A stretch of DNA of 64,000 nucleotides from assembly GCA_032433595.1 (NCBI GenBank), contig JASWJB010000145.1, positions 1 to 64,000 on the forward strand. Reading direction: 5' to 3'. This DNA comes from Conoideocrella luteorostrata (Eukaryota; Ascomycota; Sordariomycetes; Hypocreales; Clavicipitaceae). Positions 1-11,496 of this stretch are shown here, in pieces. How positions within the stretch are numbered: position 1 is the first letter of the stretch; each line of letters starts with the position of its first letter. Both the position numbers and the translations under genes were made by a program. The notes under the pieces were generated by a model. The model saw only the letters and a program-made list of their open reading frames with translations. It did not search any database and had not been told where the DNA came from.

Positions 1-1381
1 TGAAAAGCACATGCAGCGCCATTGAAACTGCCGACACCCTCAAGATGACTGCGTTATTGCGTCCAAGCTTCTTGCCAGGGGGGGTGAGAGGACTGCGTGT
101 TTGCTTTTTCCTGCCGCCACATTGTGTTGTCTTGCAGCGAATTTTCTTATTGCAGAAAAAAGAAAAAAAAAGCTAAGGCGACCTGTCAGTCTTTGCTGTA
201 CGGAGTACTCCGGTCGAAGTCCCGCAACAGTCACACGAAGAATTGTAAATTCATATATTTGTTTCATTGGCTTACGTGGCTACGCAGCCCAGCTGTCATT
301 CGTGCGGTTTGGTATTGCCCGCCCGCGGAGCGTTTCACACCGTCGCCCAGTCTGCCTGCCAGCGTAGCCAGAGAGTCCCGATGTATTGGGCACGGCGCTG
401 GTGGCTGTATTTCATGCAGCCAAGCATCCAATAAAAGAGTACCAGCACCAACTGCTGGTTTTTTTTTTTTTGGGTATGTCGCTGTTGGTTCGCAAATGAA
501 CGAGGTTGGTGAGCTAGTGAGGTAGCACAGACCGGACGAAAGACACTCCATGTGCTGCGAGCCATCGTCGATCAGCAAATCATGGCGGCAAGTTCTCGTC
601 CTATGACGATGTGTCCAAGACACGCTACGAAAAGAGAAAACGCTGGGCTAAAAAGGATTTTCACAGGGGGGGAGGGCAGAGTGACGAGAGGAGAGGGCAG
701 GAGGGTTATTGTCCGGGATGCTTGAACAGACCCTTTTGCGGCGGGTGCACCCGCACAGCCGCCGTTCGCGAACCAAATTTGAGCCTGATCCTAGATTGTT
801 ATGTCGCTATAGTATCGTTATAGTACGGGGTAATCCGTCGTAATACCGAGGACTCCTGGTTTCCGACCGTACTTCGATTCTGGCCGCGTGGTGGCTCACC
901 AACATTACTTGCTGCGCACACCGCAAGGTGTATTCTGCCAACGCTTTGCGATTTACACCGTACGGGCCGTAAAAAACAGGTGGATCTCATCAAAGTGGCA
1001 CAAGACAAGCAATATGGCTTGACTGTTTGCTTCCACCGCATATGTGCCATTTCGCCGGGTGTTATCGACCCAACGACCGGAATCTATTACTGCTAGTCAC
1101 TTGGGTCAACCAACAAGGCAAGAACGACAATAGGAGAGTTTTATTGCCATATCCACACTGCATGATTGTTTGTGAAATCAAAAGTACTCTTCTCCAGAGC
1201 AACGAGTCATTGTGCTATTCCCCTACGATACATTCAGGATTCGGCCGAAATTGAACCCATACAATCAAAAAGGTGTCCCGAAGTCATTGGAAACCCCATC
1301 TCCTCATTCAAACAACTAATATCGCTTGTTGTAACGGGGGCTATAGCACCCCGGCCGTCTCGCGTGGCAACCCTGCTAGCA
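1..1381. other. Intergenic, no gene recognised
   Basis: No open frame here reads like a conserved protein on either strand. There is a GTACGGAGTAC dyad at 198-208, several homopolymer runs (A near 160-175, T near 459-470), and the 3' flank of the PAC3 gene. A gene with several short exons could be missed. Confidence 0.5.
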
Positions 1382-1892
1382 TTACAAGACCTTCTGAGCC
1401 AGCTCGAATAAGTCGAAGAATGCCTCACGCTCGTTTTCTGAGATTTCCAACCCCAGGCCGAGAACTAGAGTCCTCCTATCATCGGGAGATTTGAGTGATA
1501 TGTGGCTAGCAATCTGTGCCGCGTAGAGTTGGCCCAAGGTTTCTCGATTATCCCCACCACCCCCTAAGAGCGTTGTTGGTGTCAAGTGGGTGGATGGGAG
1601 AAGTCCATGACCTGAGCTTGGTAGTGTCATTTCCGCCATACCGGCAGATGAGCCAGTTAATGGCACTTGGATCTGTTATTTGTAAGCCGTTGGAAGTTTC
1701 CCACCAGATCCAGCGTCAACTTGCCCATTGCGACAATCGTCCTTCTTGGCTGATGGTAATCATGAGCTTATCAGAAAAACTCAAAGACGTGGCCTCTGTC
1801 CTAATTCCATTGACATTGCCAACTGCCTGTTTACTGTGTGCTGGAAACGCATCTCCCCTCACCCCTAATATTTCTGTCATATTGTGAACCAT
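1382..1892 (-). CDS. Proteasome assembly chaperone 3 (PAC3/PSMG3-like)
   Basis: Two exons, 1892-1725 and 1672-1382, give 152 residues. PAC3-type chaperones work with PAC4 in early 20S alpha-ring assembly. The body follows the order I know from PSMG3: a strand ending SFSDKLMITISQEGRLSQW, then IQVPL, then LTPTTLLG, then a C-terminal helix ending ELAQKVL. Exon 1 must stop at TGG, because the next in-frame codons are GCA AGT TGA. The only junction that restores the conserved order is TGG|gcaagt ... aacag|ATC, a 52-nt GC-AG intron. ATG 1892 is used; a second in-frame ATG lies at 1880. The family call rests on remembered homologues; the splice is inferred. Confidence 0.75.
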
Positions 1893-2410
1893 TTTATGGC
1901 GCAGAGCTGTTGTTGTGCTAGTGAAGGGAGGCTTGGTTGGGACTGAATAGAAACGGTCTTGGATCGCAGCCCCACGCTAGCTCTGAAACAGCTGAAGATT
2001 TTGGCGGTCAACACTGGCACAAATATTTTTTTAATGGGCCTGATTCCAAGACGCTCCAGCAAGCCGCTGACAAATTACTTCCTACAGAAAAGACGATTAA
2101 ATATATGCTAAAGTGACTGAAGAAAACAGTTATTACTTGAGTAAACTAAAAACACCATAAGACACTACCAGAGCTTTGCAACTTCAATAGATTATTCTAT
2201 AATATATGCTATCTTTTGTTTCTTTATTTTTGAACGATTTTTCATGAATTTGCAAACTCCGAGCTCTTGTTCCACATTGACCATCTACTACTATTTCTCC
2301 ACTGCACTGTTTGATCTTTTTTTGTCACCTGCTGCATTCATTTCGACATCCTGCATCATTCACTCCCTCATCCTGTACAGTCCATACTCGCCAATACATT
2401 GATAATAACC
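1893..2410. promoter_or_regulatory. Divergent promoter region PAC3 / ECM16
   Basis: This 518-bp stretch separates two head-to-head starts. It is AT-rich around 2090-2330 with a T-rich tract near 2310-2330, and a CCAAT pentamer lies at about 2391-2395, close to the helicase start. Promoter function is inferred from position only. Confidence 0.4.
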
Positions 2411-5400
2411 ATGGCGAAGTTCGTGCCCCGCCAGAGAAAGCACAAGGTCCTCGCTCGGCAAAAAGCTAAAGAAAGTGGCCAACATGAGATCGAGGTCAAA
2501 GACACCAACCAGGAGACACTGCCTGCACAAACACAATCCGAACGGGAAGACAAGAAAGCTCAACTGAAGCGAGATTTACAACAGAATGGCTCCAAAATAA
2601 GCGGCAAAAAGGCCAAACGACTCGAAAAATACATCGAAAATAAGCTTCGCAAGGACGAGACCAACGAGCTTCTTGCCAAGCTCGCCAAGCATCGGATCGA
2701 TACCTCGCTTCTCGCGAGCAGCAGATCACTCGGCCAGGTCAAGGAATCAAAGAAGGAGGCTCATTCGCGTGCTTTACGAGAGCACAGAGCAGGTTTAGAA
2801 GGTCATGACGATATAATTTTTCAGCAAAGAAGAAACCCTGAGACCGAAGCAAAAGACAGCGACCTAGAGGGAGAGGAAACTAGCGAAGATGAAGACGAAG
2901 CACCCCCCAAGCTCCTTGCCCAGACTTCCAATACCGAGGTTGTCGGATCCGGACTCAAGCGACCTTTGGAACAAGATGATGAAGGCAGGCCGGTTCTCAA
3001 GAAGAAGCGTAAACGAGGAGGACTGAAAGCGAAGATTTCTCTTGAGCCTGTTGCGACAGCTCAAGAAGATGAAACTAAATACTCAGAGTGGCATGGCATT
3101 AGCAGTGATGACGACAACGAAGAAATAGAGAATAATGACATGACGGCTAGAAATGAAAGCGATGGGGATGCGGACAGCGACGAGGAGGAAGAAGAAACAG
3201 AGGAGGAGGGGGAAGAAGAGGAAGAGGGGGGACGGCCATCAGCGTTCAAAACTTGGGCGCTTCGACTGCGAAACGAGGCTTTGGGTCATCAACCATCAGA
3301 GAACAGCGCTGGTCCTTTAGATATCCCTAGGCCCGATAATTTTATACCTCGAGCACCCGAACAAGAACCACTACCAATGGAGCTACAACCCACCGAAAAC
3401 GACTCGAGAAAGGCCTTTAGTGTTACCGTGACGAGATTGCCGGAATTACAGGAAGCTCGCATGAAGCTGCCAATTGTTTCCGAGGAACAACGACTGATGG
3501 AAGGTATTCATAACAATGACGTCGTAGTCATTTGCGGCTCTACTGGTTCAGGAAAAACGACACAAATCCCACAGTTTCTGTACGAAGCGGGATACGGCTC
3601 GCCCAATTCACCAACACCAGGGATGATTGCGGTCACGCAGCCTCGGCGAGTCGCTGCAGTGTCCATGTCCAACAGAGTAGCCGCCGAGCTCGGTGATCAC
3701 TCCTCAGCTGTAGCCTATCAAATTCGATTTGAAGGCACTGTGTCTAAAGAAACCTCGATCAAATTTTTGACAGATGGTGTGTTATTGAGAGAGTTGAGCC
3801 AAGACTTCCTGTTGTCAAAGTACTCCGCTATCATCATTGATGAAGCCCATGAAAGAAACGTCAACACTGACGTTTTGATTGGCATGCTGAGCCGAGTGGC
3901 AAAGATTCGGAAAGAGGATTCAGAAAAAGACACCACTATAAAACCGTTGAAGCTTATCATTATGTCCGCCACTCTAAAGATCGAGGATTTAACGATGAAT
4001 CCAAAATTATTTCCTACACCACCACCCGTGCTTAAGGTTGAGGGACGCGAGCATCCTGTCACAGTTCACTTCTCGCGAACGACACATAGCAACTATGTTG
4101 AGGAGGCGTTCAAAAAGATCACTCGCGGCCATCGCAAACTACCTCCAGGTGGATTCTTGGTATTCCTCACGGGGCAAGACGAAATTCGACATTTGAGTAA
4201 AATGTTGAAAACCGCATTTGGGGGCATGACGTCAGCCGAGGCGCCTAGAGTAAAGATATCGGCAACGGAAGTGCCCATGGAAGCCGAGGACATCGAATTC
4301 GGCGATGTAGATGATTACGTTCCTGACAACTTGGATTTGGTTCTGGATGACGAGGAAAATGAGCAAGATGAAGAGTTTCACATTGAAGAGGACCAAGAAG
4401 TGGCGCCGCTCAAGATGCAAGTTCTGCCGCTGTACTCCCAGATGCAAACCAAGGATCAGCTAAGAGTTTTTGAACCAGCACCAAAAGGCACTCGACAAGT
4501 CATTCTGGCAACAAATGTCGCCGAAACCAGTTTGACTATTCCTGGAACTAGATTCGTTTTCGACTGTGGACGATCCAAGGAACGAAAGTATGATAAGCAA
4601 AGCGGCGTTCAAAGCTTCGAAATTGGTTTCATCAGCAAGGCTAGCGCAAACCAGCGTTCTGGTCGTGCAGGTAGAACAGGACCCGGACACTGTTACAGGC
4701 TGTACTCATCAGCAGTGTATGAGAGAGACTTCCAATCTTTCGCAGATCCCGAAATCCTTCGCATGCCAATTGAAGGTATTGTCTTGCAGCTAAAATCCAT
4801 GGGTATCGGAAACGTCCACAATTTCCCATTCCCCACGCCGCCGGAGCGTCAAAGCTTGACCAAGGCCGAAAACCTCCTGACGTATTTGTCGGCATTATCT
4901 CCATCTCGTGAGATTACGCAAATTGGCATTACAATGTCTCAATTCCCCCTCGCGCCTCGGTTCGCGAAGATCCTCCGCGTGGGCCATGTGCACAACTGCT
5001 TGCCCTACACCATTGCAATGGTAGCCGGCTTATCGAGCCCTGAAATATTTCTTACGCTAGCCCAAGCAATTCCACAATTGCCCGTTAATGAGGAGTTCAA
5101 AATACGCAGAAAAGAAGACATCGTGGCTGAGGAAGAACAAGTCAAGGTGAAGACAAGGTTCAATCTGGCCCACAAGACCTTTTGTGGGCTAGACGACATG
5201 TCTGATGCCATCAAACTGCTCCAGGTCGTAGGCGAATTTGCGCATGAACCGACCGAGGCATGGTGCGAGAAGCGTTTTGTGAGATTCAAGGTTCTCAAAG
5301 AAACACAGCTACTCAGGAAGCAACTTACAGAGCTTGTGCGTAACAGTATTCCATCACTTGCAAACACCAAGTTCCAAGACAAGCTTCCTATACCCACAGA

Positions 5401-5959
5401 ACTTCAAGTGGGCGCGTTGAAGCAAATTGTTGCATCCGGCTTCATCGATCAGGTGGCTATTCGTGCAGATCTGTCACCTACGCCCCCAGAGCAGTACAGG
5501 AAACCAAGGCGAGCTACTGAGGTACCATATGTCCCCCTCATACCCCTACACGCCATACAAGGACCAGAACACGACAGCCTAGTATACATCCATCCTGAGT
5601 CGCCGTTAGCGCATCTGAGTGCTAAAGAATGTCCGGATTACGTTGTATACTTGTCACTTCAGCGAGCCACTCCATCAGGTCTAGATCCGGAGAAGAAGCC
5701 GAAGATACGGATGCATGCACTTACAGACGTCACTGGTAGCCAGCTATCTGGCTTGGCTAAGGGGACACCTCTTCTCACATATGGCAAACCCATCAAAGAG
5801 ACCAAAGCACCATCTATAGCAGGTGATGGATTTGCAACGAGAGAATGCTTAGTTGTTCCATATCTACGAGGGGAAAACACGGGAGGACTGGGCTGGCCAC
5901 TACCAGCCAAGAGAGTCACGCAACGGAAGGTCGCAGGCAAGGGATGGGTGGTAGTATGA
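2411..5959 (+). CDS. ECM16: DEAH-box RNA helicase Ecm16/Dhr1 (DHX37 family)
   Basis: A single exon of 1182 residues. Dhr1 is the nucleolar helicase that removes U3 snoRNA from pre-18S rRNA during small-subunit assembly. The N-terminal third is charged and low in complexity, with long Asp/Glu runs and Lys/Arg clusters. The helicase core follows: Walker A GSTGSGKTT near residue 375, DEAH (IIDEAHERN) near 476, SATL near 518, and QRSGRAGRTGPGHCYRLY near 745. Winged-helix, HA2 and OB-fold regions follow. An acidic insertion sits between the RecA domains, as is usual in DHX37 proteins. The start ATG at 2411 has a good context (ataaccATGg); the frame upstream offers only TTG. Family placement is firm. 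Confidence 0.93.
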   Translation: MAKFVPRQRKHKVLARQKAKESGQHEIEVKDTNQETLPAQTQSEREDKKAQLKRDLQQNGSKISGKKAKRLEKYIENKLRKDETNELLAKLAKHRIDTSLLASSRSLGQVKESKKEAHSRALREHRAGLEGHDDIIFQQRRNPETEAKDSDLEGEETSEDEDEAPPKLLAQTSNTEVVGSGLKRPLEQDDEGRPVLKKKRKRGGLKAKISLEPVATAQEDETKYSEWHGISSDDDNEEIENNDMTARNESDGDADSDEEEEETEEEGEEEEEGGRPSAFKTWALRLRNEALGHQPSENSAGPLDIPRPDNFIPRAPEQEPLPMELQPTENDSRKAFSVTVTRLPELQEARMKLPIVSEEQRLMEGIHNNDVVVICGSTGSGKTTQIPQFLYEAGYGSPNSPTPGMIAVTQPRRVAAVSMSNRVAAELGDHSSAVAYQIRFEGTVSKETSIKFLTDGVLLRELSQDFLLSKYSAIIIDEAHERNVNTDVLIGMLSRVAKIRKEDSEKDTTIKPLKLIIMSATLKIEDLTMNPKLFPTPPPVLKVEGREHPVTVHFSRTTHSNYVEEAFKKITRGHRKLPPGGFLVFLTGQDEIRHLSKMLKTAFGGMTSAEAPRVKISATEVPMEAEDIEFGDVDDYVPDNLDLVLDDEENEQDEEFHIEEDQEVAPLKMQVLPLYSQMQTKDQLRVFEPAPKGTRQVILATNVAETSLTIPGTRFVFDCGRSKERKYDKQSGVQSFEIGFISKASANQRSGRAGRTGPGHCYRLYSSAVYERDFQSFADPEILRMPIEGIVLQLKSMGIGNVHNFPFPTPPERQSLTKAENLLTYLSALSPSREITQIGITMSQFPLAPRFAKILRVGHVHNCLPYTIAMVAGLSSPEIFLTLAQAIPQLPVNEEFKIRRKEDIVAEEEQVKVKTRFNLAHKTFCGLDDMSDAIKLLQVVGEFAHEPTEAWCEKRFVRFKVLKETQLLRKQLTELVRNSIPSLANTKFQDKLPIPTELQVGALKQIVASGFIDQVAIRADLSPTPPEQYRKPRRATEVPYVPLIPLHAIQGPEHDSLVYIHPESPLAHLSAKECPDYVVYLSLQRATPSGLDPEKKPKIRMHALTDVTGSQLSGLAKGTPLLTYGKPIKETKAPSIAGDGFATRECLVVPYLRGENTGGLGWPLPAKRVTQRKVAGKGWVVV

Positions 5960-6839
5960 ACACGGTAATACAATATAATTATGCATATTAAAGGCGTCAA
6001 ATAGCTATGAATAGTGATGCAGTCTGGCGGAGCTCGCGCACACATGGAAATAAAGGGTCTCAGCGCGGGATCCATTATTGATCTCAATTGTTTAGTACAT
6101 ATCAGGCCAAGTATACCATTGCAAAATAATTGGACAAGTACAACAGACTTTAGCGCCCATGATGTAGGTCTAATTATGAGTAGTCGATCAGCCCGCAGTG
6201 ATTGTGTGACGATGACCTCACCTTGAATTGCCGGAACCAACAAAATCCACGATTCGTTCTGACCCCTCAACTCACGTATTTGTTGTCGCTCTCAGATTTG
6301 GTAATCCTGAATAGCTATGTACTACTTCATATTATTATGTTGCTTGAACTCCCCGTATGCATATCGCAAAAGTGGTTGATGTTCTCCAGTGAGGGTGTGC
6401 CTATGTTTGGTATTTTGAGTTTCAAAATGATGAATCCACCCATAACAAAAGCAGAACAAAGAAAAGGGTTTGATACTATCGAAACACTCCATACAAAGAT
6501 ATTTGGCCATAGTAGCGTCCGATTTGTGCTTTAGCATCTGGAGGAATGCTGCTTTGACTGATCAATTGGAGGACAGACAACAGCAGGGCCATGTGAACCA
6601 AGCACCACACTGGCGAGCGCTGTAAATCGCATAACGAAGGAAGAAAGGTTTTCCAGAGCGGAAAAGGGGGAAAATTGAAAAAAAAAATTAAGGATTCAAG
6701 GTAACGCTATATGGAAGCTGACAACAGCGTTGAAGAAACTGCCGCGGATCCTTTCATAAATGCATCGTCAACTGCACAGCCATTCTTAAGATCCGTAACA
6801 CGCTCCAATAATTATCCAAAGTAAGCATGTTAGATTTAA
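5960..6839. other. Convergent 3' intergenic region
   Basis: This lies between the ends of the helicase gene and the MetRS gene. It is AT-rich, with an A-run near 6680-6690, and I recognise no coding sequence on either strand. It should hold both 3' UTRs and polyadenylation sites. Confidence 0.5.
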
Positions 6840-8797
6840 TCAAGCGCACCGATTGCCAGGGGCTAGATTTGGCGAACTAACACTCCTAGAAGCGCTCTTC
6901 TGTACTTTTCTTGCAGCTTCCTCCTCCTTCTTGACTGCTGCTATCTCATCGCTGCCAAACAGCTTGCGCCATTGTTCAGCATTCCCCGGATCGATGCGAC
7001 TAAACAAATGCTCACACGTGCCCACCTCATGACCAGGCCGAATGGAATCAGCTTCCCAATGGTCGGGAACGAGTAGGGGATCAGCGCGGAGCTGGGAGTT
7101 GATGGACCGAGCCGTTTCCGGCATATAGGGCTCCATGACGGCGGCCAAGAGATGAACTAGATTGATAGCAATGCCAACCACAGCCGCACATTTTGGTGCC
7201 TCCTGTTCAGCAAGGCTGTTGTTTAGCTTGTTGGACTGAAGAAACGTGTTGCCAAGGTGAGACATCTGCAGAATCGTCGAGGATGCAGAGCGGATCTTCA
7301 CAGCGTCAAGTTCTTGAATATACTGCTGGAGGAGCTTGTTAACATCTCCCTTGAGGGCGTCAAACGAGGCATCGTGATGCTCCGTCCAGTCTGGCACGAT
7401 GTGGTTGTAGTGCCGTGAGGTGACAAACTTGACTACTCGGCTGACGAAGTTGCCCAAGTTTTTCAGAAGCAAATTGTTGTTGCAGCTGATGAATGAGTCC
7501 CAGGTGAACTCGGTGTCGCCAGCTTCCGGTCGATGAGACAGCAAGAAGTAGCGCCAGATGTCAGAAGGGACGCCAGTCTCTCGGGCGGAGTCTCCGAAAA
7601 CGCCAATGCCGCGGGACTTTGAGAACTTGCCTCCCTCGTAGGTGAGATAATCTGTCGTAGCGAGGTGGTGTAATTTGGTCCACGTATCAGTGGTGCCTAT
7701 CTGGGAGCTGGGGAATATAACGGAGTGGAAGACCACGTTGTCTTTTCCGATGAACTGATACAGCTGGACATCATCGGGGTTCCGCCACCATCTCTCCCAT
7801 TCCTCTGTGTACGCTGCTGTGATGGACACATACCCGATACACGCATCGAACCACGAATATATGACCTTGTCTTCGTACCCGGGCAAGGGAACTGCTGTTC
7901 CCCATTTCAGATCCCTGGTTATGCTCCGCGGCTGCAGTCCTTCTCTTAGCCAAGCCGCAGTGATGACCTTGCTGTTGTTGGACCAAGACCCCGCGACGGC
8001 GGCGTCAGAGAAGAAGGCCTCGACCTCAGGTTGCAGCTTATCCAGCTCCAAGAACACATGTTTTGTTTTCCTTGTAGTCGGCTCAGAGCCATCTACTTTG
8101 CAGCGAGGATTCTTGAGCTTCAGTGGTTCCAGCAATCGGCCGCAAAGGTCGCATTGATCGCCACGGGCGTCCGCAAAGCCACAGACGGGGCACTCTCCCT
8201 CCACAAAGCGATCTGCAAGGAAAGAGTGGTGCTCCTCGCAGTACAGCTGGGTAGTGATGCGTTCGTGCAAAAAGCCATTCTTTTGTAGCTTCAGGAATAT
8301 GTCCTGCGTTATCGTTGTTTGAAGCTCAGTGGTTGTCCGACCAAAGTGATCGAAGGTGATATTGAACCATTTATATATGTCGGCATGAATCGCATGATAC
8401 TTGTCACAAAGATCTCTGGGGGTACAGTTCTCTACCAAAGCTCGCGCCTCGGTTGTCGTCCCATATTCATCCGTCCCTGTATTTGGTTAAATAGTTAATA
8501 CACAGCGCGTTGCCAGAGTTGAGCCATGTTTCTGGACATACCACCGATGTAGAGAGTATTGATGCCGCGCTTTCTGCAGTACCGCGCAAATACATCTCCG
8601 GAAAGAACAGAACCGATAATGTTTCCTAAATGAGGGACGTTATTTACAAACGGCAAAGCGCTCGTGATGAGAATGTTTTGTTGGCCGGGCACAGGGAGAA
8701 CTCTCCCGCAGCTGCGTCGAGCCTCGTCGTCGCTCTGGTGCGTAGAGACTTGCCCGTCCTCAAGGAGGGGGTCGGGTATGGCCAAGTTCGTCGACAT
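6840..8797 (-). CDS. Methionyl-tRNA synthetase, cytosolic type
   Basis: Exons 8797-8542 and 8476-6840 give 630 residues. The enzyme charges tRNA-Met with methionine. The class I HIGH signature is HLGN near residue 54, a zinc knuckle with CPVCG and CDLCG lies around 181-197, and the KMSKS loop is KFSKS near 368. An anticodon-binding helical domain follows, with a short basic C-terminal tail and no EMAP-type extension. The 65-nt intron (8477-8541) has gtatgt and acag ends and rejoins LYIG to GTDEYGT exactly as the family requires. No mitochondrial presequence is evident. ATG 8797 is the first ATG in frame. An upstream open frame could be spliced on in phase, so an N-terminal extension is possible. 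Confidence 0.9.
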
Positions 8798-9743
8798 CCT
8801 GTTCGTAATATCAAATATCTTACTGGCGGCAGAGTTGAGTGATTTGCTGTGAAAGATTATGTGTGGCGTAGAGAGGATCACCAGTCTTTAAACTTTACAT
8901 GTACGCCTTGACCAGAGCGACAAGCAGTGACTCACACAAGTCCTTGACGGCGGTAAAGCACCGTCTTAGTCACCACAGGAATTCCTACTTCACCAGTAAA
9001 AATAGGTTTCAATGGAATTATTCGCTCACCAGCTAGTTTCTGCAATATATTGAAGCTATCTAGATTATTGCGCCACCAGGATGTACATTCCACTGGCACC
9101 GCGTAGAGGTTGTCAGCGCAACACCGGAGGGCTTTATCAATTACTGAACTCCTCCCCGTATCAACAAATACTTTTATGAAGTTTCCAGCCCCTAAGTCAA
9201 CGACTGAGCTACATAATTGGCGGTTATCGCGGCAAACAACCGTGATCCAATAACTACGGTAGAAGGCCGGGATACAGTCATTCCCGAGCCGTGAGTTTAA
9301 GCGAAAGAATTATTTTCGACGAATTATCCGCAATCATTCTAGTAACACATTCAACTAAATCGCTGCGAGATGAGCATGTCTGCATGAACTATAGAAATTT
9401 GTCGAATGGTGGACAGTCACGCTCGCCATGGAAGCTTGTGAGAACCCATGACTACGCTTTGATTTATGACTGTTGAAGAGGTGTGAAAGCCACAAAAATA
9501 AAAAGGGATTAATTGGGGTGACGGAAGGATCATAGAACTGACAGCAAACCATAGACTCTTATAAATTCCTTTTGGAGGGCTCTACAAATTAACATGGCCT
9601 TGAAAAGCTCTTGTCTGCGTGTGGCCCGTTGCCTTCACCCCTAGACTGAGACACAAGTGTACGCATACATGAGACTTTCAAACCAAATAAACAAACTTTA
9701 CTTCATCCCAACATGAGTATTTCCTCTCGAGCTTCTCATCAGT
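8798..9743. other. Intergenic, with an ATG-less open frame on the minus strand
   Basis: The stretch lies upstream of the MetRS start. On the minus strand 9309-8932 is a 125-codon frame without ATG. It ends in a good donor, gtgagt at 8935-8930, and a cacag acceptor at 8851-8847 would join it in frame to MetRS. It resembles no family I recognise. The rest, 9310-9743, shows nothing recognisable. Confidence 0.4.
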
Positions 9744-10235
9744 CTACTCAACTTTCCTAGACAGCCCAATCAAGCCCCCAAGACCCAAGGCAGCCAAAGC
9801 GGCACATCCACTACCCAGCATTGCCATCGTCCCGACCCCGTACATGCCAGAGGTGAAGCCGACGGTGCAACTTACAACATCCGCCACGTCCTCGGCCAGA
9901 TTGAGCATGACGGCCCAACGAAGCTCGTCCTTAGCCACTCTCCCCTCCGTCGCCCTCCTGCTTAGCATCCAGGTCAGGGCTCCAAGGGCAGCGACGCCAG
10001 ACCCCAAGAGCTGCATCACGATGACTGCTTCAGGGTTGAGTTGCAGCAGGAACAGCTTCCCAGAGAGCCGGGGCGCAGCAACACATGCGACGCCCATGAC
10101 GACTTTCAACGCTCCCAGCGTGGCGATCGTGCCGGAGGTCATGGTTGAGATGTCGTTATTGTTGTTGGGTGTTCCTGCTTCGTTGGTGGGGCGGAGAAGC
10201 GGAGCGGAAGAGGATTGACATGCCATCTTGGACAT
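9744..10235 (-). CDS. Small membrane protein, unknown function
   Basis: A single exon of 163 residues starting at a real ATG. After a polar N-terminus of about 30 residues with an Asn run, there are four hydrophobic segments rich in Ala, Gly, Leu and Val, near residues 35-52, 69-89, 107-130 and 134-157. It looks like a four-helix membrane protein. I see no catalytic motif and no clear signal peptide. Its start faces the start of a mitochondrial protein gene 691 bp away. Frame length and consistent hydrophobic periodicity support a real gene; the function is not known to me. Confidence 0.65.
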   Translation of the reverse strand: MSKMACQSSSAPLLRPTNEAGTPNNNNDISTMTSGTIATLGALKVVMGVACVAAPRLSGKLFLLQLNPEAVIVMQLLGSGVAALGALTWMLSRRATEGRVAKDELRWAVMLNLAEDVADVVSCTVGFTSGMYGVGTMAMLGSGCAALAALGLGGLIGLSRKVE

Positions 10236-10926
10236 TATTAGAATAGTAGAGTTGAGATTTGAATTAAATTTTCGATTCTGAATGGATTGTCTTATTTGAA
10301 AATAATTTGGTCGCGAGCCTTATTGCAGCCTTCTTATACTCTGAGCTTCAGTATCAACAGCTTGGAGCATAACCCCATAACCATAACGGCCCATCATAAC
10401 GACGACACTACGGGGTACGGAGTACAGGTTTTAGTTACAATTTTATTTCCTATTCTGGCAAGTATTGAACATGCCCTGGTTCAGCCGCGGCGGGCAACCG
10501 CTTCACCCATCACCCATCACCCATTCCCCATCCATCGGCAGACATCATGCGGCAGCCTGCGATGTTGGCACAAGCCCCAGCCAGCCAGCCAGCAAGCAAG
10601 CAGGTAATACTGCGGCGATCCATACATGTAAAAGTGAGTGTTGGTTTCGAAATGTCCGTCGTGGCGCCTCAACCAGTAACGCCCAGACAACACACCCACC
10701 ACCCACCACCCATTCCCATGCACACCACCCCCAGCGTCATAGATGCATCATCCAAGCCCCCGATCTCGATCGACGGCCGTCTCGTCACTCCGCCACGTAT
10801 AATACATCCGACCTCTCTTTAACGCCCCCCAGGCCCATATGCTTTTTGTTATTTTTTTTTTCTTCCCTTCCGTACATTTCGATCGTTAAAGAAGAAGAAA
10901 TTAAACCCTCACAATATCCCGTCATC
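10236..10926. promoter_or_regulatory. Divergent promoter region with C-rich repeats
   Basis: It lies between two head-to-head genes. It contains a GTACGGAGTAC dyad at 10415-10425, short tandem runs of CACCCAT near 10504-10532, CAGC/CAAG runs near 10577-10603, CCACC runs near 10690-10732, and a T-run just before the plus-strand start. The long pyrimidine-rich part probably belongs to the promoter or 5' UTR of the plus-strand gene. Confidence 0.4.
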
Positions 10927-11496
10927 ATGGTCACGCCAAGAGCCTCAGCAGGCCTTCTACGGAACCGCATCAGACCTACCACAACCACACGCTACTTCTC
11001 AGCAACGCAGACCAGAAAAAACGCAAAGGATGATCTCGGCGGTCCAGGGGGTCAGCAGCCTATTCCTAACAAGCCAGGTGGTCCGGAAGCCGCGAAACGA
11101 AACTGGTACGTTAATCTCTAGACAACCATCTCTTACACAGTCGAAATAACTTGGCTCTTTTGGCGGGAATAAATGCTAATGGTTGCTTTTTGTTCTCTTT
11201 TTCCGCGCAGGGTCACAATTGGTGGAGGCGCACTATTGGTAGCCGCCATATACTCGTACTTCAGTGCCCCCGAGGCGTCCCAAGATGCAATAAAGTCGTC
11301 CAAGGACGCTGTCGCGAGAAAGGCATCCGAGGCGGAGGCCAAAGCTGGTTTAGGAGGAGGACTGGCCCCTATAAAGGAGGATGTCGCCGAGGCAGGCAGG
11401 AATGTAGCCGCTCAGACGAAGGAGCAGGCATCCAAGACGTTGAAGGATATGAGCGGGCGGAATAAGACGGAGCAGGGGAGCTTCCGACACGACTGA
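10927..11496 (+). CDS. Small mitochondrial inner-membrane-type protein
   Basis: Exons 10927-11105 and 11211-11496 give 154 residues. The first 30 residues are rich in Arg, Ser, Thr and Ala and lack acidic residues, ending near RYFSATQ, which suggests a mitochondrial presequence. A Gly/Pro linker follows, then one hydrophobic segment (VTIGGGALLVAAIYSYF) around residues 61-77. The tail is an Ala/Lys/Glu-rich helix of the kind seen in LEA-like proteins. The 105-nt intron has gtacgt and gcgcag ends and a TGCTAAT branch site, and splits a Trp codon. The gene converges on the DHCR24-like gene 125 bp away. Function is unknown; mitochondrial location is inferred. Confidence 0.75.

Noticed and set aside
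97..525. Open frame of 142 codons on the plus strand
   Set aside because: Cys/Ser-rich random-like composition, overlaps other frames of similar length, no family resemblance.
5659..6270. 203-codon minus-strand frame
   Set aside because: It overlaps the 3' end of the ECM16 coding sequence antisense and extends into AT-rich flank; no protein pattern.
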